Shown here piece by piece: positions 8,282 to 16,301 of a DNA stretch of 64,000 bases. Positions within the stretch are counted from its first letter, which is position 1, and each line of letters opens with the position of its first letter. A model generated the notes under the pieces. The model had not been told where the DNA came from and ran no database searches. It worked only from the letters and a program-made list of their open reading frames with translations. Source of the stretch: Burkholderia sp. OK233. GTDB taxonomy: Bacteria; Pseudomonadota; Gammaproteobacteria; Burkholderiales; Burkholderiaceae. Both the position numbers and the translations under genes were made by a program. The stretch is from positions 1,798,001 through 1,862,000 of the forward strand of contig NZ_OCSR01000002.1 of NCBI RefSeq assembly GCF_900230185.1, given 5' to 3'.

Positions 8282-9523
8282 GTGACCCCATTCAATCCAT
8301 CACAACTCGTCGAACTTGCGCATCAGTACGGCACGCCCCTTTGGGTCTATGACGCCGACGTGATCCGCCAGCGTATCGCCGAATTGCGCAGCTTCGACGT
8401 GATTCGCTATGCGCAGAAGGCGTGTTCGAACGTGCACATCCTGAAGCTGATGCGCGACGAAGGGGCGATGGTCGATGCGGTGTCTTTGGGCGAAATCGCG
8501 CGTAGTCTCGCGGCGGGTTTCACACCGGATGGCGATCCAGAGGGTGTGGTTTTTACGGCTGACCTTGTCGATCACGCGACGCTGGCCACCGTGATCAAGC
8601 ATCGCATCACGGTCAACGCCGGTTCGCTCGATATGCTTGAACGTATTGGACAGCATGCGCCTGAAGCTCACCGTGTGTGGTTGCGGATCAATCCCGGTTT
8701 CGGCCATGGTCACAGCAACAAGACCAACACGGGCGGCGAGCATAGCAAGCACGGCATCTGGCATGACGACGTGCCGCTGGCGATTGCCATGGTGCGGCGT
8801 TACGGTCTGAAGCTGGTCGGGCTGCACATGCATATCGGCTCCGGCGTCGACTACACGCATCTATCGCACGTGTGTGATGCGATGGTCGAAGCGGTGCAAG
8901 GCTTAGGCCACGATATCGAAGCCATTTCGGCCGGTGGCGGTTTGTCGGTGCCGTACAGCGAAGGTGAGCCGCGGATCGACGTCGAGCATTATTTTCGTCT
9001 TTGGGATGCGGCGCGGCGGCAGATCGAAGCGCATCTTGGGCATCGCGTGAGACTCGAAATCGAGCCGGGGCGCTTTCTGGTTGCGGAAGCGGGTGTGCTG
9101 GTTGCCGAGGTGCACGCGCTGAACCGGCGGCCAAGCCGGCAATTCGCCTTGGTCGACGCGGGTTTCAACGATCTGGTGAGGCCGTCGTTTTACGGCAGCC
9201 ATCATGAGATGACGGTGGTGAAGGGTAATGGCCTGCCGAGCGAAGCACTAGGTGGCTCTTTCGCGGTGGCCGGCCCGTTGTGCGAAGCAGGCGATGTGTT
9301 CACGCAGGAGGCGGGTGGTGTCGTCACGAGCCGCTCCATGCAGACGCCAGAAGTGGGGGACTTTATCGTGTTTCACGACGCGGGGGCGTACGGTGCGTCG
9401 ATGTCATCGAACTACAACTCACGGCCGCTGGCGCCTGAAGTATTGCTGGAGAACGGCACGCCGCGGCTGATCCGGCGTCGGCAAACCATCGAGGAATTGA
9501 TCGCGCTGGAAACGCTGGACTGA
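8282..9523 (+). CDS. lysA: Diaminopimelate decarboxylase
   Basis: 413 aa from a GTG at 8282. PLP-dependent fold III decarboxylase markers are all present: the Schiff-base Lys in RYAQKACSN (K46), a GLHMHIGSG motif, GGGLSVPY, EPGRFLVAEAG, the substrate-binding CEAGDVF and a C-terminal YNSRPLAPEVL. It converts meso-diaminopimelate to lysine, the last step of lysine synthesis. An ATG at 8240 would add 14 residues of low family likeness, so I prefer the GTG, although its RBS is weak. It lies opposite its probable LysR activator and converges with the next LysR gene. Confidence 0.9.
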   Translation: MTPFNPSQLVELAHQYGTPLWVYDADVIRQRIAELRSFDVIRYAQKACSNVHILKLMRDEGAMVDAVSLGEIARSLAAGFTPDGDPEGVVFTADLVDHATLATVIKHRITVNAGSLDMLERIGQHAPEAHRVWLRINPGFGHGHSNKTNTGGEHSKHGIWHDDVPLAIAMVRRYGLKLVGLHMHIGSGVDYTHLSHVCDAMVEAVQGLGHDIEAISAGGGLSVPYSEGEPRIDVEHYFRLWDAARRQIEAHLGHRVRLEIEPGRFLVAEAGVLVAEVHALNRRPSRQFALVDAGFNDLVRPSFYGSHHEMTVVKGNGLPSEALGGSFAVAGPLCEAGDVFTQEAGGVVTSRSMQTPEVGDFIVFHDAGAYGASMSSNYNSRPLAPEVLLENGTPRLIRRRQTIEELIALETLD

Positions 9524-9538
9524 TCCTCGTCGCGGCCT

Positions 9539-10459
9539 CTACCGCGCCCGCACTGTGCGCATGTACGACGCAATCATCGTTGCGAGTTCCTGCGCGGCGG
9601 GCGTGACGGGAATCGCCGCGCGCTGCAGCAGGCACACGTTCTGTTCCACCGCACGCTCGCGCACGTTGATCGACGTGAGGGTGCTCGCAAATGGCCCACG
9701 CTTCACGACGATCGACGACTCCAGCGACAGGCAGTCCGTCGCGCCGACCAGATGCAGCGTCTCGTACAGACCTTCCACCGTCGCGATGATTTTCGGCGGC
9801 GGCAGGCCGTGGCTCTCGAACAGGTGGTTCAGGCGATTGACCTGCGGATCGTCGGTGAGATTCGGCGAGGGCGTCGCCACCCATGTGCAATCGACGAGAT
9901 CGGCAATCGAGGTGGCGCCCGCTTTCGGATGACCGCGACGGCAGACCACCACGGGATCAGACGGATAGAGTGGCGTCACGGACAGATCGGCCGTATCGGT
10001 GTGCTTCGACACTAGCGCGACAGCGAAATCGAGCCTGCCTTCGCGAATCCACGAAATCATCATCCGTGAGGTACCGGTGCGCAAATGCACCGCGACCCGC
10101 TCGAAGCGCGCACGGAATTCCATCAGCACCGGCGCGAAGGCGTCGATGAGCGGCTCGGTGGTCATACCGAACGTGACCTCGCCCGCGTAGTCGCCACGCA
10201 GCTGCTGCACTTCCTGCTCGGCCCGCTCGCATTCGCCGAGAATCGCGCCGGCGCGCTGCAAGAGCCGCTGGCCGAGCGCGGTCAGCGCGATGCCGCGGTT
10301 CGTGCGGGTGAATAGAGTCGCGCCCAGCATCGATTCGAGATTCTGCAACTGCTGCGTGATGCCGCTCTGGGCGATGCCGAGCGCCCGCGACGCCGCGCGA
10401 ATGCTGCCGTGCTCGGCAACGGCGGTGAACGCGCGTAGCTGGGAGATCGTCAGCGCCAT
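9539..10459 (-). CDS. LysR-family regulator divergent from an amino-acid binding protein
   Basis: 306 aa with the HTH near 16-40 (HGSIRAASRALGIAQSGITQQL) and a periplasmic-binding-like effector domain. It is closest in feel to the CynR/GltC/Cbl-like LysR group. It is divergent from the solute-binding protein gene with a 116-bp gap, and ends 15 bp from lysA in convergent orientation. By the usual LysR habit it should regulate the divergent gene and the downstream deacylase; that is inference. Confidence 0.8.
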   Translation of the reverse strand: MALTISQLRAFTAVAEHGSIRAASRALGIAQSGITQQLQNLESMLGATLFTRTNRGIALTALGQRLLQRAGAILGECERAEQEVQQLRGDYAGEVTFGMTTEPLIDAFAPVLMEFRARFERVAVHLRTGTSRMMISWIREGRLDFAVALVSKHTDTADLSVTPLYPSDPVVVCRRGHPKAGATSIADLVDCTWVATPSPNLTDDPQVNRLNHLFESHGLPPPKIIATVEGLYETLHLVGATDCLSLESSIVVKRGPFASTLTSINVRERAVEQNVCLLQRAAIPVTPAAQELATMIASYMRTVRAR

Positions 10460-10479
10460 GAGGAGTCTTTGTGATCAGT

Positions 10480-10503
10480 AAAAGTGATCATGATATTACT
10501 TTT
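10480..10503. promoter_or_regulatory. Candidate LysR operator
   Basis: In the divergent gap an inverted pair AAAAGT-N12-ACTTTT is nested in AT-rich sequence that also holds TGATCA repeats. The spacing suits a LysR dimer site and it sits between the regulator and its presumed target. Confidence 0.4.
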
Positions 10504-10575
10504 GGGACTTCTTTGAGGCGCAACGGCGGCATAGGATGGCCCTGTAGTAATCCGCCCAACCCACACCCGCCTCCC

Positions 10576-11343
10576 ATGAAAATTCCGCTGATGATCTTGA
10601 GCGCCGCGCTGGCTTTCAGCAGTGGTGCGTTTGCCGCTGACCCCGCGATGCTGCGTCTCGGTATCGATCCGACCTATCCACCGATGGACTCCAAGGCACC
10701 CGACGGCAGCTTCAAAGGTTTCGACGTCGATCTCGGCAACGAAATCTGCCGGCGCATCCATGCGCATTGCCAGTGGGTCGAACTCGAGTTCTCGGGGATG
10801 ATTCCCGCGCTGCAGGCGCGCAAGATCGACGCGATCCTTTCGTCGATGGCGATTACGGAGAAACGCGAGCAACAGATTCTGTTTTCGTCGAAGCTGTTCC
10901 AGTTCAAATCGCGGCTGATCGGGCGACAAGGTTCGGCGCTCGCGGGCGGTACGAATGCGTTGGCCGGCAAGCAGATCGGCGTGCAATCGGGGACGCAGTT
11001 CGAGGGCTATGCGCTGAAGAATTGGGCGCCGCTTGGCGTGCAGGTGGTTGCGTACAAGAGTCAGGATGAGGTGTTCGCCGACTTGCAGAACGGTCGCCTC
11101 GATGGCGCGTTGCTCGGATCTGTTGAAGCCGACTACGGCTTTTTGCGCACGCCGGCGGGGAAGGGGTTTGCGTTTGTCGGCGAGCCGCTTTCGATGGGTG
11201 ACCGTGGCGTAGGTATCGGCCTGCGCAAGGATGAGACTGCGGTGCAGGCATCCATTAACGAGGCGATTGCTTCGATGCGCAAGGACGGTACGTACGCGCA
11301 GATTGCGAAGAAGTACTTTGACTTCGATCCGTACGGTAACTGA
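10576..11343 (+). CDS. Amino-acid ABC transporter periplasmic binding protein (ArgT/HisJ type)
   Basis: 255 aa from the ATG at 10576 with a Sec signal peptide cleaved after AFA (about residue 20). The mature protein has the bacterial type-3 solute-binding signature (GIDPTYPPMDSKAPDGS and GFDVDLGNEICRR) typical of lysine/arginine/ornithine or histidine binders. No permease or ATPase gene is next to it, so it is an orphan binding subunit or serves a transporter elsewhere. It is followed 40 bp later by an aspartoacylase/desuccinylase-like gene, which suggests uptake and then deacylation of an N-acyl amino acid, an inference from pairing. Confidence 0.85.
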   Translation: MKIPLMILSAALAFSSGAFAADPAMLRLGIDPTYPPMDSKAPDGSFKGFDVDLGNEICRRIHAHCQWVELEFSGMIPALQARKIDAILSSMAITEKREQQILFSSKLFQFKSRLIGRQGSALAGGTNALAGKQIGVQSGTQFEGYALKNWAPLGVQVVAYKSQDEVFADLQNGRLDGALLGSVEADYGFLRTPAGKGFAFVGEPLSMGDRGVGIGLRKDETAVQASINEAIASMRKDGTYAQIAKKYFDFDPYGN

Positions 11344-11383
11344 TTCTTTTACTTCCTGTTCTTCTTCTCCAAACCTTCAGCTC

Positions 11384-12502
11384 ATGAATAAGCAATCGAT
11401 TCCGCTTCTGTCGCCGGCTATCGGCACGCACCGCGAACTGGTGTCGTTTCATTTTGGCCCCGCGAATAGCGGACAGAAGATTTATATCCAGTCGTCGCTG
11501 CATGCTGATGAAACGCCGGCGATGTTGACGACGGTTTTGCTTAAGCGTCGATTGTTCGAGCTGGAGAAGCAGGGCGCGCTGAACGCGGAAATCGTGCTGG
11601 TGCCGGTGGCGAATCCTGTCGGGCTTGGGCAGTACGTGCTCGGGCAGTTTCTTGGGCGCTTCGATCTGGGCAGCGGCAAGAACTTCAATCGACACTTCAT
11701 GCAGTTTTCGAAGCTGGTGGAGCGGGCTAAGGATGCGTTGGGTTCGAATGCTGCGGAGAATCGGCGGATTGTTCGCGAACTGATCGCTGCTGAACTGGCT
11801 GAACAGAAACCGTTGACCGAGTTCGAGTCGTTGCAATTGGCCTTGCTGAAGCTTTCTTTCGATGCGGATGTGGTGATTGATTTGCATTGCTCCTTGGAAG
11901 CGGCGATGCATCTCTATACCAGTGAGGCCGCGTGGCCTGAGTTTGAGCCTTTGTCACGGTATCTGGGGGCGCAGGCTTCATTGCTTGCGACTAACTCGGG
12001 CGGTGAGTCGTTTGATGAGACGCATAGCCTGTTGTGGTGGCAACTGCAGCAAGCTATGCCTGCTGATAAGCCGGTGCCTAATGGGACGATTGCTGTGACG
12101 GTGGAGTGCCGTGGGCAGCGGGATGTGTCTTATGAAGTCGCGCAGGAGGATGCGGACGCGATCGTGGATTATCTTGGTTGGCGGAAGGCGATTCGGGTCG
12201 ATGCTGTTAAACCGTTGCCCGAGCTATTGTCGCCTGCGACGCCGCTTGCTGGGAGTGAGCAGTTCTATGCACCAGTTAGTGGGATTCTGATTCATCGCGC
12301 GAAGATCGGGGACACGATTCGTGTTGGGCAAGCTTTGTTCGATATCGTCGATCCATTGACTGATGAGACGACTACGCTCGTAAGTAACACCGAAGGGGTG
12401 TTTTATATGCGGCGGGCAATTCGGTTTGTGACGGCTGGCACGCCGTTGGGGCGGGTGACTGGGAAGACGGCGTTTAGGACTGGGGTTTTGCTGGGGGCTT
12501 GA
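11384..12502 (+). CDS. Succinylglutamate desuccinylase/aspartoacylase family zinc deacylase
   Basis: 372 aa. M14-like zinc ligands are visible: H40 and E43 in SSLHADE, and H168 in DLHCSLE. The C-terminal third (about 290-372) looks like a lipoyl/barrel-type domain (SGILIHRAKIGDTIRVGQALFDIVDP), which is known in some members of this family. It would hydrolyse N-acyl amino acids. It is co-directional with the binding protein 40 bp upstream. The gene shows lower GC and a more T-rich third codon position towards its end than its neighbours. Confidence 0.8.
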   Translation: MNKQSIPLLSPAIGTHRELVSFHFGPANSGQKIYIQSSLHADETPAMLTTVLLKRRLFELEKQGALNAEIVLVPVANPVGLGQYVLGQFLGRFDLGSGKNFNRHFMQFSKLVERAKDALGSNAAENRRIVRELIAAELAEQKPLTEFESLQLALLKLSFDADVVIDLHCSLEAAMHLYTSEAAWPEFEPLSRYLGAQASLLATNSGGESFDETHSLLWWQLQQAMPADKPVPNGTIAVTVECRGQRDVSYEVAQEDADAIVDYLGWRKAIRVDAVKPLPELLSPATPLAGSEQFYAPVSGILIHRAKIGDTIRVGQALFDIVDPLTDETTTLVSNTEGVFYMRRAIRFVTAGTPLGRVTGKTAFRTGVLLGA

Positions 12503-12626
12503 GTTTTTTGCCTTTGACGGCGGCATTTGTGGTTCGCCTGCGACAGTGCCTTTCTTTGCAATCGCCCCTGTGCGGGGCAATTCCACCATCGCACCGAGCT
12601 GCTCGGCCATCACGCCGCAGCAAAGA

Positions 12627-12653
12627 AGAAGGCGCGAATTGCTCGCGCCTTCT
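12627..12653. terminator. Bidirectional hairpin terminator
   Basis: An 11-bp perfect stem (AGAAGGCGCGA / TCGCGCCTTCT) with a 5-base loop, flanked by A-runs on one side and T-runs on the other, sits between the convergent deacylase gene and the 128-aa gene. It ends 12 bp from the latter's stop codon. Confidence 0.8.
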
Positions 12654-12664
12654 TTCGTTCAAGC

Positions 12665-13051
12665 CTAACTTCGCCAGCGTCGACGTTCCTGCGCGTTCTC
12701 GTGCGCGGCCGCCGCTGATTCGCCCAACCCCTTCCTGCGGCGCGTAGCATTCGATTCCGCTTCCTCCGCATCGACCATCATGACTGACATTTTTCCTCGC
12801 TCGAGTTTCGCCTCGGTTTCGTACTGATGCGCTGTCCGTTCCAACAACTCCGCAAGCAACATCTGGTCGCGACGGTCGCAATGGTTCATCGCGATACCTT
12901 TGCGCAGCGTCCTCGCCAGCATAGCCAGCGACGAGAGCCGTTCCACATACGTACGAGTTGCTTCCAACACCTCTCCCGCCAGACGCTTATATTCAGCGGG
13001 CTTCACCGACAGGCGCGGGTTCATGAATGGAGCTTCAGCGGGTTTGCTCAT
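12665..13051 (-). CDS. Hypothetical protein, 128 aa, behind a structured leader
   Basis: From the ATG at 13051 the product is a mostly helical, charged protein: a central part (VLEATRTYVERLSSLAML) then a region rich in Glu, Arg and Met, ending in an Arg-rich tail (AQERRRWRS). No family is recognised. The frame stays open upstream to 13192 through the structured leader RNA. This resembles phage-type loci in which coding sequence overlaps an antisense-controlled leader, so translation could begin earlier. Followed directly by a strong terminator. Confidence 0.6.
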   Translation of the reverse strand: MSKPAEAPFMNPRLSVKPAEYKRLAGEVLEATRTYVERLSSLAMLARTLRKGIAMNHCDRRDQMLLAELLERTAHQYETEAKLERGKMSVMMVDAEEAESNATRRRKGLGESAAAAHENAQERRRWRS

Positions 13052-13287
13052 GGCGCGATTTCCGGTTGATTCTCGAAATCGCCCGACACTCGCTGCAAAC
13101 GGGTGGGCGGGCACGTAGCGAGGTTGAGAGACCGGTGTCCCAGCAGACCGGCGAGTCTTGCGACTCCCTCGCCACCCCCGCCCATTGAACAATGATGCGG
13201 TAAGGCAATCGCACGCACCTGCGCAGCAGGCAGTGCGATTGGGACAAGCGGGCTCTCAAACCCGGTCGTCTTTGTTTTGACGACCGC
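13051..13287 (-). ncRNA. Structured leader RNA with self-complementary segments (possibly C4-antisense-like)
   Basis: Read on the minus strand: a TATACT -10-like box (13291-13296), then an 8-bp hairpin CGGTCGTC/GACGACCG (13263-13286). Next comes segment A (13240-13260), a long hairpin with arms AATCGCAC/GTGCGATT enclosing CCTGC-GCAG pairing (13206-13239), a GAGTC-GCAA-GACTC tetraloop hairpin (13153-13166) and segment B (13124-13142). Segments A and B match as inverted repeats at both ends: TTGAGAG with CTCTCAA, and TGTCCCA with TGGGACA. Such paired a/b segments upstream of a gene are the hallmark of C4-type antisense control in P1-like phages. Structure is seen; family assignment is inference. 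Confidence 0.45.
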
Positions 13288-13309
13288 GAGAGTATAAGCG
13301 CGCCGCTTT

Positions 13310-13559
13310 CTTAAAATTCACTTTGCTAAGCTAACTATCCAGATTTGGCCATTCGGCCTAAGACCGTTCTAATTTTTCTTCGCCGCAATCGCGTCACGCG
13401 ATTGCGCTTCGATCAAGCGCCTCGTTGGCGCAGTCGCCCAATCGAAGCTCAGCTCCGTCAGGCGCCACTTATGCTACGCAACAACCTCGCAACTGAGCTT
13501 CGGTCAAGCACCCCAAAAAAACGGCCACCCAACCGAAGCCCATCCACCATCCCCCGCGC
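13310..13559. other. Intergenic stretch without a supported gene
   Basis: Between the leader promoter and the phospholipase C stop. Short frames exist on both strands but have low-complexity, Arg/Pro-rich translations and no RBS. A T7 run preceded by GGCCG on the minus strand (near 13513-13524) could serve as a weak terminator for the phospholipase gene. Confidence 0.4.
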
Positions 13560-15713
13560 TTAATTCGCCACCAACACCGGCGCCACCGCCGCCGGATCAC
13601 TAATACTCGGCCGTCCATTCTCCACATGCCCAGCCAAACGACGCGAGAAGCTAGCGTCATCATTGCTCGTCACCGTCAAGTCATACCAGTGATGGCTCGA
13701 TGCCAGCACCCAGGCCTCTTCGATATGCGCTTCGGCCGGCACCAGCACCGGACGCGTCCGCGCACCATACGCATTGTCGGTCACCGTCAACCGCGCAACC
13801 CCACCGCCCTTGTTGCTGAACTTCAAAAACACATTCCCGTTCGCAACATCGTATTGCACCTTGATCTCCGGCAGCGCGGGCTTATCGTGACCATGCCAAC
13901 CAGCAGCCTGCGATGTCTGCGCCGTCGCCTGCTGCGTATTGCCCGCAAACTTACGCACAAAACCATTCGGCCCAAACACCTCGAACGCATACACACCGGT
14001 CGTGGTCGTCAGATCGAACGTCTCACGAAGTGACTTACCCGCCTCGACGGTATAACGCCACGGACCATCCGTGCGATTCGTCGAGTACACGTAAAAATGC
14101 GCACCCTGGTCGCCGCTATTGGCGATCTCGATCTCGAACGTGTTCTTCTTCGCATCCGCGTGACCGTTCACATGCAACTCATACGGCAACGCGCGGGCGA
14201 AGCGAATGCCGCTTTCCTGCGGGTCAATCGCGCCAAGCGTCGTTGGCACAGTCGGCTTCGGCTGCGTCGCGCACTGGTTGTCGGCGATGCTCTTGTAGTT
14301 GCTCGTGTCCGGCAGCGGTGGCACTTTCGAGTCCGGCGTGCGGAAGTCGAACGCCGTCGTCAAGTCGCCGCATACAGCACGGCGCCATTGCGTGATATTC
14401 GGCTCAAACACGCCAAAGCGCGTTTCGATGAAGCGAATCACCGACGTGTGATCGAACACCTGCGAGCACACAAATCCACCCTTGCTCCACGGCGATACGA
14501 TCGTCATCGGTACGCGCGGGCCGAGGCCGTACGGCAAGCCGTCCGCGGTGTAGCTTCCGCCACGCGCCGGATTCACCACGTTGTGAATCTCGCCGTCGGT
14601 GCTGACCGTCGACTGGCCTTGCGCCGGTGTCGTCGCCGGTTGCGGCGGCACGAGGTGGTCGAAGAAGCCGTCGTTCTCGTCGTACATGATGAACAGCACG
14701 GTCTTGCTCCACACGTCGGGATTCGACGTCAATGCATCGAGAATCTGCGACGTGTATTCCGCGCCGTATGCGGGCGTATAGCTCGGGTGCTCGGAGTACG
14801 CAGCCGGTGGGCACAACCACGACACTTGCGGCAACTTGTTGGCCAGCACGTCAGCCTTCAGGTCGTCGATGGTGCGCACGGTTTGCGCGCGCTCATACAA
14901 CGGCGAACCCGGCTGCGCGTTGATGAAGTTCGCGAAGTTCTGCAGGACGTTGGTGCCGTAGTTGCCGTTCAACGGATCGGCGCCCGTCAGACCCTGCTGA
15001 TACACCTGCCACGAAATTCCGGCGGCTTGCAGGCGTTCCGGGTACGTGGTCCACGAGAGCAACTGATAATTCGGCGGACCGTCGCCGTCGACGAAATCGT
15101 TGTTGTCGAGCAGCGGGCCACCCAGTGTGCCGGTCGGGTCGACCATGCCGGTCATCAGATACGAACGGTTCGGGTGCGTCGGGCCCGGCAGCGAGCAGAA
15201 GTAGGCGTCACAGATGGTGAATGCATCGGCCAGTGCGTAGTGGAACGGAATGTCGCTACGCAGGTGATAGCCCATCGTCATGTCGGTCTTGTTCGCGGGC
15301 CACTGATCGTAGCGGCCGCCGTCGATCGCGGCATGCGTCTTGTACCAGGTATGGTCAAGATCGCCGACGCATTGCGCGCTGGTCGTCGCCGTGTTCAGAT
15401 GGAACGGCAGCACCGGCTGGGTCGGATCTTCCTTCGACGGTTGATACCACACCGGCTTGCCGCCCGGCAGCGGAATCGGGAAGCGGTCGTTGTAGCCACG
15501 CACGCCGCGCAGATGGCCGAAGTAGTGGTCGAACGAACGGTTCTCCTGCATGAACACGACGATGTGCTCGACATCGCTGATCGTGCCTGTGCGCGAAAAC
15601 GCGGGCACGGCAAGCGCATTGCGAATGGACTCGGGCAGCGCGGTCAGCGCGGCGGCAGCGCCGGCGGATGAAGCCACGGTCTGCAGGAAACGGCGACGGC
15701 TATTTGATGTCAT
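13560..15713 (-). CDS. plcN: Phosphocholine-specific (non-hemolytic type) phospholipase C, Tat-exported
   Basis: 717 aa. The N-terminus MTSNSRRRFLQTVASS is a twin-arginine signal. The phosphoesterase domain begins with HIVVFMQENRSFDHYFG, the metal/active-site signature of the PLC/acid phosphatase AcpA family, and continues with LPGPTHPNR and YDENDGFFDHLVPP. The C-terminal part (about 500-700) has two Ig-like repeats of the DUF756 type found in PlcN/PlcH. It would hydrolyse phosphatidylcholine outside the cytoplasm. A 104-aa lipoprotein gene lies 63 bp upstream on the same strand. Confidence 0.9.
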   Translation of the reverse strand: MTSNSRRRFLQTVASSAGAAAALTALPESIRNALAVPAFSRTGTISDVEHIVVFMQENRSFDHYFGHLRGVRGYNDRFPIPLPGGKPVWYQPSKEDPTQPVLPFHLNTATTSAQCVGDLDHTWYKTHAAIDGGRYDQWPANKTDMTMGYHLRSDIPFHYALADAFTICDAYFCSLPGPTHPNRSYLMTGMVDPTGTLGGPLLDNNDFVDGDGPPNYQLLSWTTYPERLQAAGISWQVYQQGLTGADPLNGNYGTNVLQNFANFINAQPGSPLYERAQTVRTIDDLKADVLANKLPQVSWLCPPAAYSEHPSYTPAYGAEYTSQILDALTSNPDVWSKTVLFIMYDENDGFFDHLVPPQPATTPAQGQSTVSTDGEIHNVVNPARGGSYTADGLPYGLGPRVPMTIVSPWSKGGFVCSQVFDHTSVIRFIETRFGVFEPNITQWRRAVCGDLTTAFDFRTPDSKVPPLPDTSNYKSIADNQCATQPKPTVPTTLGAIDPQESGIRFARALPYELHVNGHADAKKNTFEIEIANSGDQGAHFYVYSTNRTDGPWRYTVEAGKSLRETFDLTTTTGVYAFEVFGPNGFVRKFAGNTQQATAQTSQAAGWHGHDKPALPEIKVQYDVANGNVFLKFSNKGGGVARLTVTDNAYGARTRPVLVPAEAHIEEAWVLASSHHWYDLTVTSNDDASFSRRLAGHVENGRPSISDPAAVAPVLVAN

Positions 15714-15776
15714 CGAATATCACCTTCTGCGGGTGGGGAAAGGATAGCGCGCCTCGTGCGCGCCGGTGAAATCAGG

Positions 15777-16091
15777 TCAGTTGCTATTGGCGTTGTCGCC
15801 CGGTGCGTAATGCATCACGGGCGCGACTTGCTGGTTGTCGGCAGCGAGGCTGGCTTGCATGTTTTGGGTGATGGCGTCGGACGCGGCAGCAGGGTCGGCT
15901 GCGAGCGGTGAGGATGTGTTGAGCATTCCAGCCGCAGGCGCTGTTGTGGCGCTTTGCGCGGCAACGTTATTAGCGGCGGTTGGCGATGAAGACGTTGAAG
16001 CCGAGGTGGAGTCATCGGCGCCGCAACCGTTCAACGCGAAAGTTGCAAGTGCAACAAAAACGGCGCTGGCCAGGCGGGTGTCTGTTCTCAT
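15777..16091 (-). CDS. Small Ala/Ser/Thr-rich lipoprotein
   Basis: 104 aa with a lipoprotein signal: a basic start, hydrophobic core FVALATFALNGC and a lipobox Cys at about residue 23. The mature protein is low-complexity (Ala, Ser, Asn, Gln), without a recognisable fold. It lies directly upstream of the phospholipase C gene on the same strand and may be co-transcribed with it. Function unknown. Confidence 0.7.
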   Translation of the reverse strand: MRTDTRLASAVFVALATFALNGCGADDSTSASTSSSPTAANNVAAQSATTAPAAGMLNTSSPLAADPAAASDAITQNMQASLAADNQQVAPVMHYAPGDNANSN

Positions 16092-16301
16092 GCTTGCATC
16101 CAGTTTGTGGCGGCGGATGCAGTCTCCATTCCTTTCGAGAAATAATTGTGAAACGTTTGCGAGTGGGTAAACTTACGTCGCAATGTCGGTTATTCGAAAG
16201 GAAGTGGAAAGCAGTAAGCAGGAGAATGGTCATGTTAGCGCCATACAGTTGAAGCCTTGGCACACCGAACGATTTGCGGCTTTGCATACCTTGGTAGGTC
16301 C

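Noticed and set aside
14097..15671. 524-codon plus-strand frame opposite phospholipase C
   Set aside because: Arg/Val/His-rich shadow of a clearly identified gene.
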